Assembly (NCBI GenBank): GCA_033558025.1
Contig: JAUCEF010000005.1
Span: 186,001-250,000, forward strand
Direction: 5' to 3'
DNA: 64,000 nucleotides
From: Phytophthora sp. 'mugwort'
Lineage: Eukaryota > Oomycota > Peronosporomycetes > Peronosporales > Peronosporaceae
Shown here: positions 10,064 to 19,867 of the stretch, piece after piece
Position numbering within the stretch: the first letter of the stretch is position 1
How the letters are laid out: each line of letters starts with the position of its first letter
Made by a program: the position numbers and the translations under genes
The notes under the pieces: generated by a model
What the model saw: only the letters and a program-made list of their open reading frames with translations
Databases searched by the model: none
What the model was told of the DNA's origin: nothing

Positions 10064-10996
10064 ATGAGCGCTCTTACCCAGTACAAGCCCGTCGCCACCT
10101 CGGAGAAGAAGAGCGCCGCCATGTCATTTGTCTTGGACCTGGCTGCCGGCGGTGTCGCCGGTGGTATCTCTAAGACCGTCGTTGCCCCCATCGAGCGTGT
10201 GAAGCTGCTGCTGCAAGTGCAGGCCGCTTCGTCGCAGATCAAACCCGAGGACCAGTACAAGGGTATCGTGGACTGCTTCGTTCGCGTGTCCAAGGAGCAG
10301 GGTGTGAGCTCGCTGTGGCGTGGCAACCTGGCCAACGTCATCCGTTACTTCCCGACGCAGGCCCTCAACTTTGCCTTTAAGGACAAGTTCAAAAAGCTGT
10401 TCATGGACGGCGTGACCAAGGAGCACTTCTGGCGTTTCTTCCTTGGCAACTTAGCATCGGGTGGTGCTGCTGGCGCCACTTCGCTGCTCTTCGTGTACCC
10501 GCTTGACTTCGCTCGTACGCGTCTGGGTGCCGATGTTGGCAAGGGCAAGTCGCGCATGTACACTGGTCTGGTGAACTGCGTGAGCACGATTTACAAGTCG
10601 GACGGTATCGGCGGCCTGTACCAGGGCTTCGGCGTGTCGGTTGGCGGTATCATCGTGTACCGTGCCGCCTTCTTCGGTGGTTACGACACCTTGCGTGACA
10701 TTGCGCTGCGCGACCCCAAGAACGCCCCGGTCTGGCAGAAGTGGTTGGTGGCTCAGACCGTGACCACTATGGCCGGTATGATCTCCTACCCCTTCGACAC
10801 CGTGCGTCGTCGTATGATGATGCAGGCTGGCCGCAAGGACATTTTGTACACGTCCACGCTTGACTGCGCCATGAAGATCGCCAAGAACGAGGGCTCGAAC
10901 GCTTTCTTCAAGGGTGCTGGCTCGAACATCCTACGTGGCACGGGCGGTGCTATTGTGCTGGTGTTGTACGATGAGTTCAAGAAGATGATGAAGTAA
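10064..10996 (+). CDS. AAC: Mitochondrial ADP,ATP carrier protein
   Basis: Inner-membrane translocase exchanging cytosolic ADP for matrix ATP. Intronless, 310 residues, normal family length. Three mitochondrial-carrier repeats are visible with PxD/ExxR-type signatures ([12 protein letters not shown] near residue 42, [14 protein letters not shown] near 145, [14 protein letters not shown] near 244). The RRRMMM hexapeptide is diagnostic of ADP/ATP carriers within the SLC25 family. Codon use is strongly G/C-ending (GTG, CTG, CGT, TTC), unlike several neighbours and consistent with high expression. ATG context is good (CAAGATGAG). Confidence 0.98.
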   Translation: MSALTQYKPVATSEKKSAAMSFVLDLAAGGVAGGISKTVVAPIERVKLLLQVQAASSQIKPEDQYKGIVDCFVRVSKEQGVSSLWRGNLANVIRYFPTQALNFAFKDKFKKLFMDGVTKEHFWRFFLGNLASGGAAGATSLLFVYPLDFARTRLGADVGKGKSRMYTGLVNCVSTIYKSDGIGGLYQGFGVSVGGIIVYRAAFFGGYDTLRDIALRDPKNAPVWQKWLVAQTVTTMAGMISYPFDTVRRRMMMQAGRKDILYTSTLDCAMKIAKNEGSNAFFKGAGSNILRGTGGAIVLVLYDEFKKMMK

Positions 10997-11450
10997 GCAA
11001 CTTGCTTGACCTCGTTGCTCGAGAAGGATCAACCACTGAAGTTGTGAGTTCAAGACCAACAACACCCAGGAGGAAATGGTGAGGTTGTTTTACATAGACA
11101 AAAGATATATTCCGCACATCGAGGGAGGGAGTTTGAATGAATGCCTTGCTATTTTTTCCTACCAACATAATGTTTTGGGTTAACTATCAGGAAAAGTCGC
11201 CACGTAAGGGGTGAAATCAGATTGAGATGGGAGGGTGACACGTTAAGTACGATCCTGTTCACTTCAACTTGGCGACGGTTGCGCACTGGCAGTGGCAGAA
11301 GCCGTTATCTCCATGGGAGTGATGCATTATGGGCAAGCCAGCTATTTGCGTTGAAGGTGTACGAGGATCACTAGCCTAGGTCGTTTCCCCTTAGTACTTA
11401 GTTAGTCGTGACGCTCTTTTAGTCCGCGCAGACCCAGAGACTTGACCACC
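10997..11450. other. Intergenic region with 3' and 5' UTRs
   Basis: The carrier 3' UTR followed by the 5' region of the multidomain FH2-like gene. No gene recognised. A tRNA-like T-arm motif near 11041-11066 was examined and rejected. Confidence 0.6.
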
Positions 11451-14400
11451 ATGATGAAAGAGGATGAAAACGGGCCCAGGTTTGACGACCTGAGCGCTAG
11501 GACCGATACGAGCGTCAACGAAGCGGAAGACGAGAGCGACGCCAAGTCTCCACGCATGGAGAAGACACAGGAGCGAGAAGAAGAGAGCGAAGTTTCTGAT
11601 TGGGGAGACAAGAGTGACGGCGAGAATGGAGACACTACTGGACGCAGTGTGAAGCCTGTGGAGGCGAAGCAGACGCAACAGTCTCGAACGATCGCTGAGT
11701 CAGGGCTCGAGACCCGGTTCCTTGCGCTCTCTGCGGACGCCATTGAAGATGACGATGACGATGTAGCGGGCAACTACCAGATCGTGAAGAAGTCCATTTA
11801 CAAGTCCCAGCGAAAGGGCTTTTTGACTCGATTAACAGGAGGAGCTCCAGTGACATCTACAAAACAAAAGTATACTTTAAGCGACATCACTGGGATCATT
11901 ACTGGTGAAGAAGCGGAAGCAGCAACCTTCTCACCAAAAGCTAGCGAGGAAAACGTAGATCTTACGATCGGTGAGGACCAAGACATTGAAGTTTCCATTG
12001 ATCGTTCCACGAAGACACCGCGACGAGATCGAACGGGTCGTGAAATACGACGACTAAATGATGAAGACGCTGCAATGGGAGGCCCGTCCGAAGTGGTTAT
12101 CCATTCTGGAGAGAGCGAGTCTGGATTCGCCACATTTAACCCAATCATCAGGCCAAACCATACTGCATTAGTGGCCCATGCGATGACTAAATCCTCGGGG
12201 ATCCCTGTCGTGAAGGCAAGCCCAATTCTTCTGGAGATTCCTGTCACCGAGCAAATAAACACAGATCGGGATCGATTGCTGCTCATTATCAATGCCCTTG
12301 GAGCAACGGGACTTCCCAAAGCCGAGAAATTCGGGACACAATCGTGCTTACTCGAGATGAGGCTTTTCGATGGAGCAAGCGAGCAAGACAACAGTTTTCC
12401 TGCAGCTTGGTCGTCATTTTTGATGCGGACGGAGTTACACAAGAAAGGTGGCAGCGAGGCGCAATGGAACCAACAGTTTACTACAACGTTGCGCTCCAAA
12501 GAGACACATTGGCTTCACGTGGAAGTGAAAACCAGTAGCAAGATTCTCGTGGGTGAAGCTAATGTTCCTTTAGACAAAGTGGGGGATTTATTCTATGATC
12601 AGCATTATCCTTTATTCCGAAGCGACGAAAGCTGCGACAATGGTAACGAACCTGTGCTGCTGTCTGCTGGGCAAGTTCATCTCCAACTGAAGATTGTGGA
12701 CACGTCGATGATGCCACCACTCACCACTGTGATCCCTCCACTGCAATTACCAGGTTGTTCGAGTCCACAAAATACGCAGCCGAGAATCAAAAGCACAAAG
12801 TCGGTTCCCTCTGTTCTTCTGAATGGCGGTTTGTTCTTCAAAATACCTTATCATACACATAACATGGTTGGACGCATCACTGGACCTCGTCGTCAATGGG
12901 TTGCTGTTAGGAAGGTAGCAGACCCACCACATTTGCAGATAACCTGGGGCGATCCGACGCTTTCAGGGTCTGCTGAGAGGAAGAATCTGCGTTCTCTTGA
13001 CTTAATTCTTGTGACAGAGCTTCGTGAGGGTCACACGACTGCAGCTTTTGCGGCGCAAACTATGAGCAATGTGGTTAAAGAGAAGGAAAAGTGTTTCTCG
13101 TTAGTGACGCGAACGAGGACGTTGGATTTGGTGGCCGCCAGCAAAGAGGAAGCTCAGATTTGGGTCAATAGTCTGCGCGAACTTCTATTCGCATCTGAAT
13201 CTTGGATGGATGCTAGCTTGATGTCAGCGCGTACAATTGAAGGCTTTAAACAGTCTGCACTGTCACCACGAGAACAAGACGGTAACACGAGTGGGAAACC
13301 TACAGCTGCAATTGCTCCGACTAAACGTATGGTAGCAGTGTGGAGAAATCGAATTTTCAACCTCGCTCGACACGACAGACTGGACGATATCTTGGAGTGT
13401 TTAGAAGATGGCTGCCCGATCGACATTTTAGAAAGCGGGACCGGCGATACGTTGTTGATGTTAGCATGCCGATTAGGAAATGCTGAGCTAGTGGAGCTGT
13501 GTCTTTCACGAAGAGCAAAGAATGACCCTCACCCGGAATTTGGAGAGACAGCACTGCAAGTTGCAGTCAATTCTTCTCACGCACACTGTGTTGGGTTGCT
13601 ACTTTCCACTGCCGCAAAGAGTGACATGGACTCGGAGATAGTCAACCATATCGATCCCAACAACGATGCACCACTGCACGTAGCTGCACGACATGGTGAC
13701 CTAGCATGCTTGCAACTACTTCTCCACCATGGCGCTGACATTTGTGTTGTTGAGGAGTTTGGGCGTACTCCGTTGCATTGTGCGGTAGCAAATGGGAATC
13801 TCGATTGTGTGGCGTATTTGCTGGATGTGGGCGGAGACTCGGTGCTAAATTCGGGTGACCACGATGGCGACACAGCGTTGCATTATGCCACACTATCAGG
13901 AAACGAGGACATTGTGAAATTGCTACTGGAGAGTGCAGCCAATGTCTTTGCAACAAATATTCACAAGGAGACAGCTTACGACACAGCAGTCCGTGAAAAA
14001 AAGCAGAGATGTGCAGAACTGATTTCCAAATACTTCCTGACAAATGAAAAAGAGGTTTGTGTGTTAGTGAGTCGGAATGAACCTGCTTCAGCGCTGCTTG
14101 GACGGCCAATGGAGGACCACCCAGCGATCATCTTTCGAGACAACGGGAAAGTTGTTAAGGATGAATTTGTCGAGCAAATACTGTCACCATTTGTCCAATC
14201 TGAAGTGTGGAAACCCGTGACGAATAGCAAAACAATTGACTATGGAGAAGATGACTATGAGAACCGTTCAACAAGGCATCGATCATCGAGTTATGGAGCG
14301 AGTGGAAGTGCTACAAGTCGGTTGCCATTATCTCCAACTGAGCAGATTCGAGATGCATTGACGAGAAAGCATCGTGCAAACTCGCTATCACCGAGGGGAT

Positions 14401-16495
14401 ATACACCAGCTCAGTCTAGTACTTCATACTATTCCGCAAGAGAGTTAACAAGCTACGGGGCATACCCTCCATACAACGAACGACTTATGGCAACAGAGCG
14501 GCTCGACCGCGAGCATATTCGGTCGTACCCACAGTATTTCATGAGAGAAGGCGACTCACAGTATCCTCCCAGGCAATCCAGGGATTGTTATCATCAAGAC
14601 AGTGGCTACCCACTTCACTATGGTATGCAAACGCACAGGCAAACGGCACCAGAATTTGCGCAACCATTGCAAGGATATTGGTCTGGAGCTACACAAGCGA
14701 GTACTGTGCCGATAAATCCTCCAGTCGTGACGACTTCCCCAATGGGCTGGGGTCAGTATACAACTACTTCATATCCTCAGCACGATCCACTCCCTCAAAC
14801 GGAGCCACAATGGGACACACATTACTCTGAAGATGGCTACCTGTATTATGTGAATCGACTTACCGGTGTATCACAATGGGAAAAACCTACCGAAGTAAGC
14901 GCGAACGAAAGCGACATGACACAGGAAATACAGACTGATGCCAGACCAGATGCACTTACCCCGGATGCTATTATCCGGCTGCGCTTGGCAGAAGTTCGAA
15001 AGCAGAAATCTCACGCAGATCTGGTATCACCTGTCAGCGTATTGACAACTTGCTCAACTCCCTCATTAGGAAGCCAGCTTTCAGTCATGCCGTGCCTCCC
15101 TGAAGCAATCATCTCGACACCACAAGCATCAAGCAAACAAAGTTTGGCCCCAAATAGAAACGCATTGAATTCCGAAGAAGTGCAAATAGCACCAGCTAGT
15201 GTCGCACCCATTTCCATTCAAGCCGTGACTTCCGAGCCGTCGAAATACGAAGCTCGGACAGGCCTGAAGCTTTCGGTGGATATTGCGGCACCTCCAACGC
15301 AAGATGGTACAAGTATTGTGTGTTTTGCTATTTGTTGAAGCACCGTTATCTTGAAACTAACCGTTCATGGAAAAGTTTCTCGACCTGTCCTAGTTCCATC
15401 ACCTCGCTCGAAGAGCCCAATCAAAAAGTTCTTAGAAGAAAGAGACGAAGATGTCACTAGTGGTTCATTTGAAAAGGTACGTTTTGACTTTAGTGCGCTC
15501 GAATCGACTGGTGCTCTCATGGTGGCGACTTGTTGTTCCCTTACCACACAGTCTCGAGCATCCTCTCCGCGAGGTCGATCCAAGAATATTCAGTTGATCG
15601 AGCTAAAGCGGGCTAACAATTTAGCGCTTGCACTTGCTAGCTTCAAGATTCACGACCACTATGAACAACTCGTGAGCGACATTGTAACAATGGACGAGCG
15701 TATCGTTAACCCTGCGCTGTTGGGATGCCTGCAACGATTCTTTCCGACTGAAAAAGAGAAGCAAGCTCTACAGAGCTTTAAAGGATCGGTTAGTACCCTG
15801 GGCAAGGCAGAGCGATTTTTCTGCTTGTTGTTTCAAGTTCCGGGAATGCAGGAACGGATCGACATGTTCCTATACAAGATGGAGTTTGCTCGTACTCGGT
15901 CAACATTACTGTCGCGCATTCTTGTTGTGAAACGGGCTTGTCGAGATCTGGTAGATAACTACTCGTTCACCCAGGCACTGGAGCAGGTGTGCGACTGTTT
16001 TTTACTGACTAATGACATGAGGCAAAAACAGGATGTACTAACTTGCTCTTGATTTACTGCAACTAGTTTTTCAAGAAGCAACAAACGACCTCATTCTCAA
16101 CATTTGAAGGCAACAAGTCGACGTTCCGATCGGATTTTCTGGCTGAAGTAGATGAGAAGCTGAGGTCATTTCGAGGTGATCTTGAAAAAGCGATGGGCGT
16201 GGACCTTGTAGAGGTGCAGCTGCAGTTGAATCGCTTGGTTGCTGGCATTCGACCCATTCAATCGTTTGTCAACAGGAGTCCATCTTCATCTTCAGCTCGA
16301 TCGGAAGAACGCGACGGCAAAGCCCGAGATATTCTCCAGCTCTTTCTGGTGGATACGCGAGCTCAACTCTCCGAGATTGAGAGTGAATACGAGGCAATGG
16401 AGCTCTGGGGGGACAAGCTATTGGCTGTATTCCGGGAGAGCAAGGCATCGTGCCAAATATCAGCAATCTTGCAAGCCGTTGTCGAGCTGTTGTAG
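11451..16495 (+). CDS. C2-PH-ankyrin-WW-FH2-like multidomain protein (formin relative)
   Basis: About 1,606 residues in four exons: 11451-15306, 15376-15476, 15552-15986, 16067-16495. Start chosen at ATG 11451 (CCACCATGATG). Order: acidic disordered N-terminus; C2-like domain (about 272-413, LLLIINALGATGLPKAEKFG); PH domain (about 458-577, ending EEAQIWVNSLRELLF); ankyrin repeats (about 634-863, NDAPLHVAARHGDLACLQLL); disordered Ser/Tyr-rich linker; WW domain (about 1119-1147, YYVNRLTGVSQWEKP); FH2-like region from about 1333 (IQLIELKRANNLALALASF, then FFPTEKEKQALQSFKG and RFFCLLFQVPGMQERIDMF). FH2 domains nucleate and elongate actin. Here the FH2 N-terminal lasso and the GN-motif segment are missing: after FTQALEQ the next exon jumps to the C-terminal helices. 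The intervening intron (15987-16066) has a TACTAAC branch site and no room for a hidden exon. Likely a membrane-recruited actin or scaffold protein; actin activity is doubtful. Confidence 0.8.
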
Positions 16496-16595
16496 CGTAC
16501 GAAGGCAAACGCACAAAAAGGATCATGATTTTAACTTACTGAAGTACTTCTTGAAGTATATATTATTAAGCTAGGTAATTGCTGTACACAAGTTC

Positions 16596-17135
16596 CTAGT
16601 AGTAATCCTTGCCTGTTCCACCCATCGAGTATGCTGACATCGTTCGCATTTCTGCAAGCTGCTCCTGACTAGCACTCGACGGGTACTCGCGGATGTTGGT
16701 AGCATACCGTTCATTTTTCTTGGCATCTTCTTCCCATTGCACGTGGTCGTATGTGGGCTCTCGCATTTGTATACGACGTAAGATGGCCTGGTTCTCGGTC
16801 GTTATTTTCTGTAGCTCACGCTTGCGCTGGCCTTTGTTGAGACTATGTGCGTACCCAATGGACTGATTCTTATTGTCGAGCGTCTCTCCTTGCATGATAG
16901 TCGACATCTTTTCCAGCAAGATGCGATTCTCACGCTCGATCTCGGCGTAGCGTTCTTCCTTCATTTGCTCCTTCTTGAGATTCTTGCGCAAGTGGGTCGG
17001 CCGATGGGGCTCGCTATTGTCGATAGCACTCTTGATGGTGAAGAGCTTGGAGCGATGGATCTCTTGGCACCGCTGGTAGTACTTGGAGTCCGTGTGCTTG
17101 TTGAGTGTGGGGATGGCTTTGCGTCCGCGGTCCAT
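16596..17135 (-). CDS. CFAP97-like (KIAA1430/hemingway family) ciliary protein
   Basis: Single exon, 179 residues. The basic, helical body matches the CFAP97 domain: a conserved N-terminal HTDSKYYQRCQEIHRSKLF segment followed by RYAEIERENRILLEKM and KGQRKRELQKITTENQAIL, typical of this small family linked to cilia and flagella. It diverges from CCDC103 with 303 bp between start codons, which supports a flagellar role in zoospores. Function within the axoneme is unknown for the family at this detail. Confidence 0.8.
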   Translation of the reverse strand: MDRGRKAIPTLNKHTDSKYYQRCQEIHRSKLFTIKSAIDNSEPHRPTHLRKNLKKEQMKEERYAEIERENRILLEKMSTIMQGETLDNKNQSIGYAHSLNKGQRKRELQKITTENQAILRRIQMREPTYDHVQWEEDAKKNERYATNIREYPSSASQEQLAEMRTMSAYSMGGTGKDYY

Positions 17136-17438
17136 TGTTGAAAAAAAAGATAGAAAACGACCGAAAGAGGCGAAGGAATGAGAATCAATCGGGTCTCGGG
17201 CAGCACGTCGATGCGAATATGGTGAGCGGCGGTTTGTTTCGGCGCGACGTCGTCCTTGACACCGACTATTTCTGCGGTAGCTACTGGTAACATGATCACT
17301 TGCTCCAGGAGATCAGGATTAGCTTGTCATAAGACGTTCTTATCCTTTTTTTCACAAATGTAGCCATTTCTGATAACCGTGGTGTACACAAAGATACTTT
17401 TCGGGTTGTGAAGCGTCACAACGCGAAAAGCCTCCGAT
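17136..17438. promoter_or_regulatory. Shared bidirectional promoter of two flagellar genes
   Basis: The whole 303-bp interval between the divergent CFAP97-like and CCDC103 start codons. Two predicted axonemal genes back to back imply co-expression, presumably at sporulation. A CCATTTCT element at about 17363-17370 resembles the flanking promoter region on the plus strand. Boundaries and activity are inferred. Confidence 0.5.
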
Positions 17439-18316
17439 ATGGTGAAGAAAAGTTCGGCCGAGCTCACGTCCATCGAGCATGGCGCCTTCGATACTGCGGC
17501 ATTGCAGCAAGAGCTGGCGCAGGCTCTTGAGGATGACCGAGTCTACAAACTCACCGACAATATGAAGAAACGTGCCATCCACACCGCTGCCAGCTACGAT
17601 GAGTTTAAGGTGACGGACAAAGAGCTGAGCAATATTCAGATTTTTGGGGACCTTTATCTGTGAACTTATATATTTTTCGTACAGAACCTTGTGGCATGTG
17701 CAGATCTGAAGCCTATTTCGCAGAAGGAGTTGCGTGCTTTCTCCAGCGCTGAGAGGCAGACCAACATCTCGTTCAAGAAGAAAACGTTTCGGAAGAAACC
17801 TGCGAATGATCATCGCTTTCAGTCGGCAGCCCCGGCGTTAGATGTGTCACCAGTGACTGCGGTCGATTTTTGCCGCAACTGGAAACGATATCTCAAGACA
17901 ACTGAGTCAAAACTCCGGTACGACGCCAATTTATATTGCGCTCAGATGTGTTCAAAAATATTGACTTTGGTGTGCTTAGGTATCTGCAAATTGCCACACC
18001 TGAGCGGCTCGCTGACATGTTCAAGGTAGACATTGACTCAGATTTGATGGCTGAGATCGTTGAAGTGCTAGTAGCGTCGTGGCATCAGAAAACAGCGGAC
18101 ACGAGTCCATATGAAACACCGATAGCAACCTTTGCTCTGGCCACTATGGAGGCACTGTCCCAAACGGATCGCTTGTCGCTCATTCTGGACTTCTTCGAGG
18201 ATCGCCAAACCGAAAAGGTGCGCGAACTGTTCAACCTGGTGGAAAGCACGAATGATTTACCGGAGCAAGACCTCGAGAGGCTGAGCAGCCTCAAGAAAAA
18301 GTTCCAGCAAGGATAG
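17439..18316 (+). CDS. CCDC103: Dynein arm assembly/attachment factor CCDC103
   Basis: Three exons, 17439-17609, 17685-17917 and 17980-18316, give 246 residues, close to the human protein (242). The N-terminal dynein-attachment domain is split by intron 1 (ASYDEFK joined to NLVACADLKPI), followed by FCRNWKRYLKT and a C-terminal RPAP3-C-like helical domain (YLQIATPERLADMFKVDIDS). In animals and algae CCDC103 is required for outer and inner dynein arm assembly, so presence here implies motile 9+2 flagella. Splice phases agree at both junctions. Confidence 0.9.
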
Positions 18317-18440
18317 TAGCCTGGGACCGGTGCATATAACACTTTCGTTGAATCTCAGTTCTATTCAAGACTGCGATCGTCTTCGTAAATTATGTTTTCC
18401 AGGAATCATCATTGCAATTCAAAAAAAGGAAGAAAATGAC

Positions 18441-19728
18441 CTACTTGGTCTCTGTTGATGTCGACAAAAAATAGTCAAGCGATGATTTCGCACACAACAG
18501 ACCTAGTGTTAGCAGGAAGCAGCCGAGACTGCGCATAATCAAATCGATGGTGTGGTTTTTAAGGCGCTGTTAAGACGGCAAAAGTTTGTTAGCTCCGCTC
18601 ACATCACAAGCAGAAAGCACAACTACAGACCTGTTTGTACTTCTTCAGCAGAGAAAGTAGCAAGTAAAACCATGTTGAAACACCGCAGCAAACGCCGATT
18701 GCAAACACGACGGCCAAGAATAGCGTGAACTCGAGCATTCCTGTGCCGTACACTTTAGCATAAAACCGCAAATCATAAAAACCATTAGTTAACTCCAGCA
18801 GCATCATTTTTTTATTATAAGCACGCTCACCCGATGCAATAGCGCCGGTATAGGACGCAAGCAAGGCCGGGTTTATCCCGGACATCGTGAGTCCCATGAG
18901 GATGTTCTTGAGCACTTCACCCTGCGGCCGTCGCGCACCTTTCCCGCGAGAGGCCTCAACGTCAGGGTCCAATGAAGGCTTCATGTCCGCCTTTAAGAAT
19001 ACCAAACCAATCAGGGTGAACATGATCGCTCCCAGCACTCTGTCACAACACACCAACACCTCGTCAGACACCCGTCTCCAAACTACCTCTAACACATCCT
19101 TCCATCCACGTACTTGGACACCGGTAGCAAGAACTTGGCACCTGCCAGGAAGCTACCGAAACCCCAAAATGCTATGCCCGCATACGTCTACAAATGACAA
19201 AAGAAGTCAGTCGTCAACACCACAACACTTGCAAACTCCAGCGTCTCCTCCTCGTACCGCTTCCGAGATAGCTCCGCCAACTGCAATGGTGAGTCCGGCA
19301 CTGTATTTCCCTTGAATACCCAGCTTAAGCACCATGGCAGATGTCGGGCCTGCGATAGGCACGGAGCCCAGGAAGCCGAAGCAGAAGCCGGCGACCAGAG
19401 GCAGCAGCAGCCGCAACACGAACGGCGCCTGCGTCACGCTGTCCGGCGTATTTGTAGCCTCATCGGTCTCCTCCTCTTCGTTCACCACTACCTCCGCGTC
19501 CATGTCGACACCTCCGTCCGCTACCACCGGCGCTGGGGCGTCTACAGGTTGCGGCCCGACGACGTCGGTCGCTCTCATGACGGCAGGAGCCGGGGCCTCC
19601 GGAGACAGCCGAGAGAACAGCAGGAACAGCAGCAGCAGCGCCACCACGCCGCCTACGACGGTGCCGCGCCGCAGCTGACGATACGGCACCCACACGTGGC
19701 GCATTGCGCGCTTGTACAGAGGCAACAT
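18441..19728 (-). CDS. LysE-type translocator-like polytopic membrane protein
   Basis: Five exons, 19728-19258, 19187-19114, 19039-18831, 18752-18631 and 18566-18441, give 333 residues with all phases agreeing. After a short basic N-terminus comes one membrane anchor (VVGGVVALLLLFLLF), an acidic linker (about residues 40-95), then a LysE/RhtB-like core: FCFGFLGSVPIAGPTSAMVL, GGAISEA, YAGIAFWGFGSFL, VLGAIMFTLIGLVFLKAD, LMGLTMSGINPALLASYTGA, and a last hydrophobic pair. The PIAGP and INPALL motifs are those of bacterial amino-acid exporters. Substrate and location are unknown; the intron-rich gene is fully eukaryotic in form. Start set at ATG 19728, 139 bp from the divergent WD40 gene. Confidence 0.78.
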
Positions 19729-19790
19729 GTCGCCACTTGGCACGGATGATTATTAATTGTGACGAGTGTCGTTTTACGCTCGTTAGACTG

Positions 19791-19806
19791 TCATACACAT
19801 TTTCTG
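19791..19806 (+). promoter_or_regulatory. Candidate Inr/FPR upstream of the WDR62-like gene
   Basis: TCATACACATTTTCTG, 62-77 bp before the ATG, contains a CAWTTTNYY-like flanking element after an initiator-like TCAT. It sits in the 139-bp gap shared with the divergent LysE-like gene. Confidence 0.45.
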
Positions 19807-19867
19807 CCAATCATAGCTCCTGTTCACGAAACGACGCCGAACCGACCTTCACTCTGCAACTTCCGTA

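Noticed and set aside
11030..11070. Possible tRNA (T-arm-like GAGTTCAAGAC)
   Set aside because: The putative T stem pairs poorly and no matching 5' acceptor strand or D-arm lies about 70 bases upstream.
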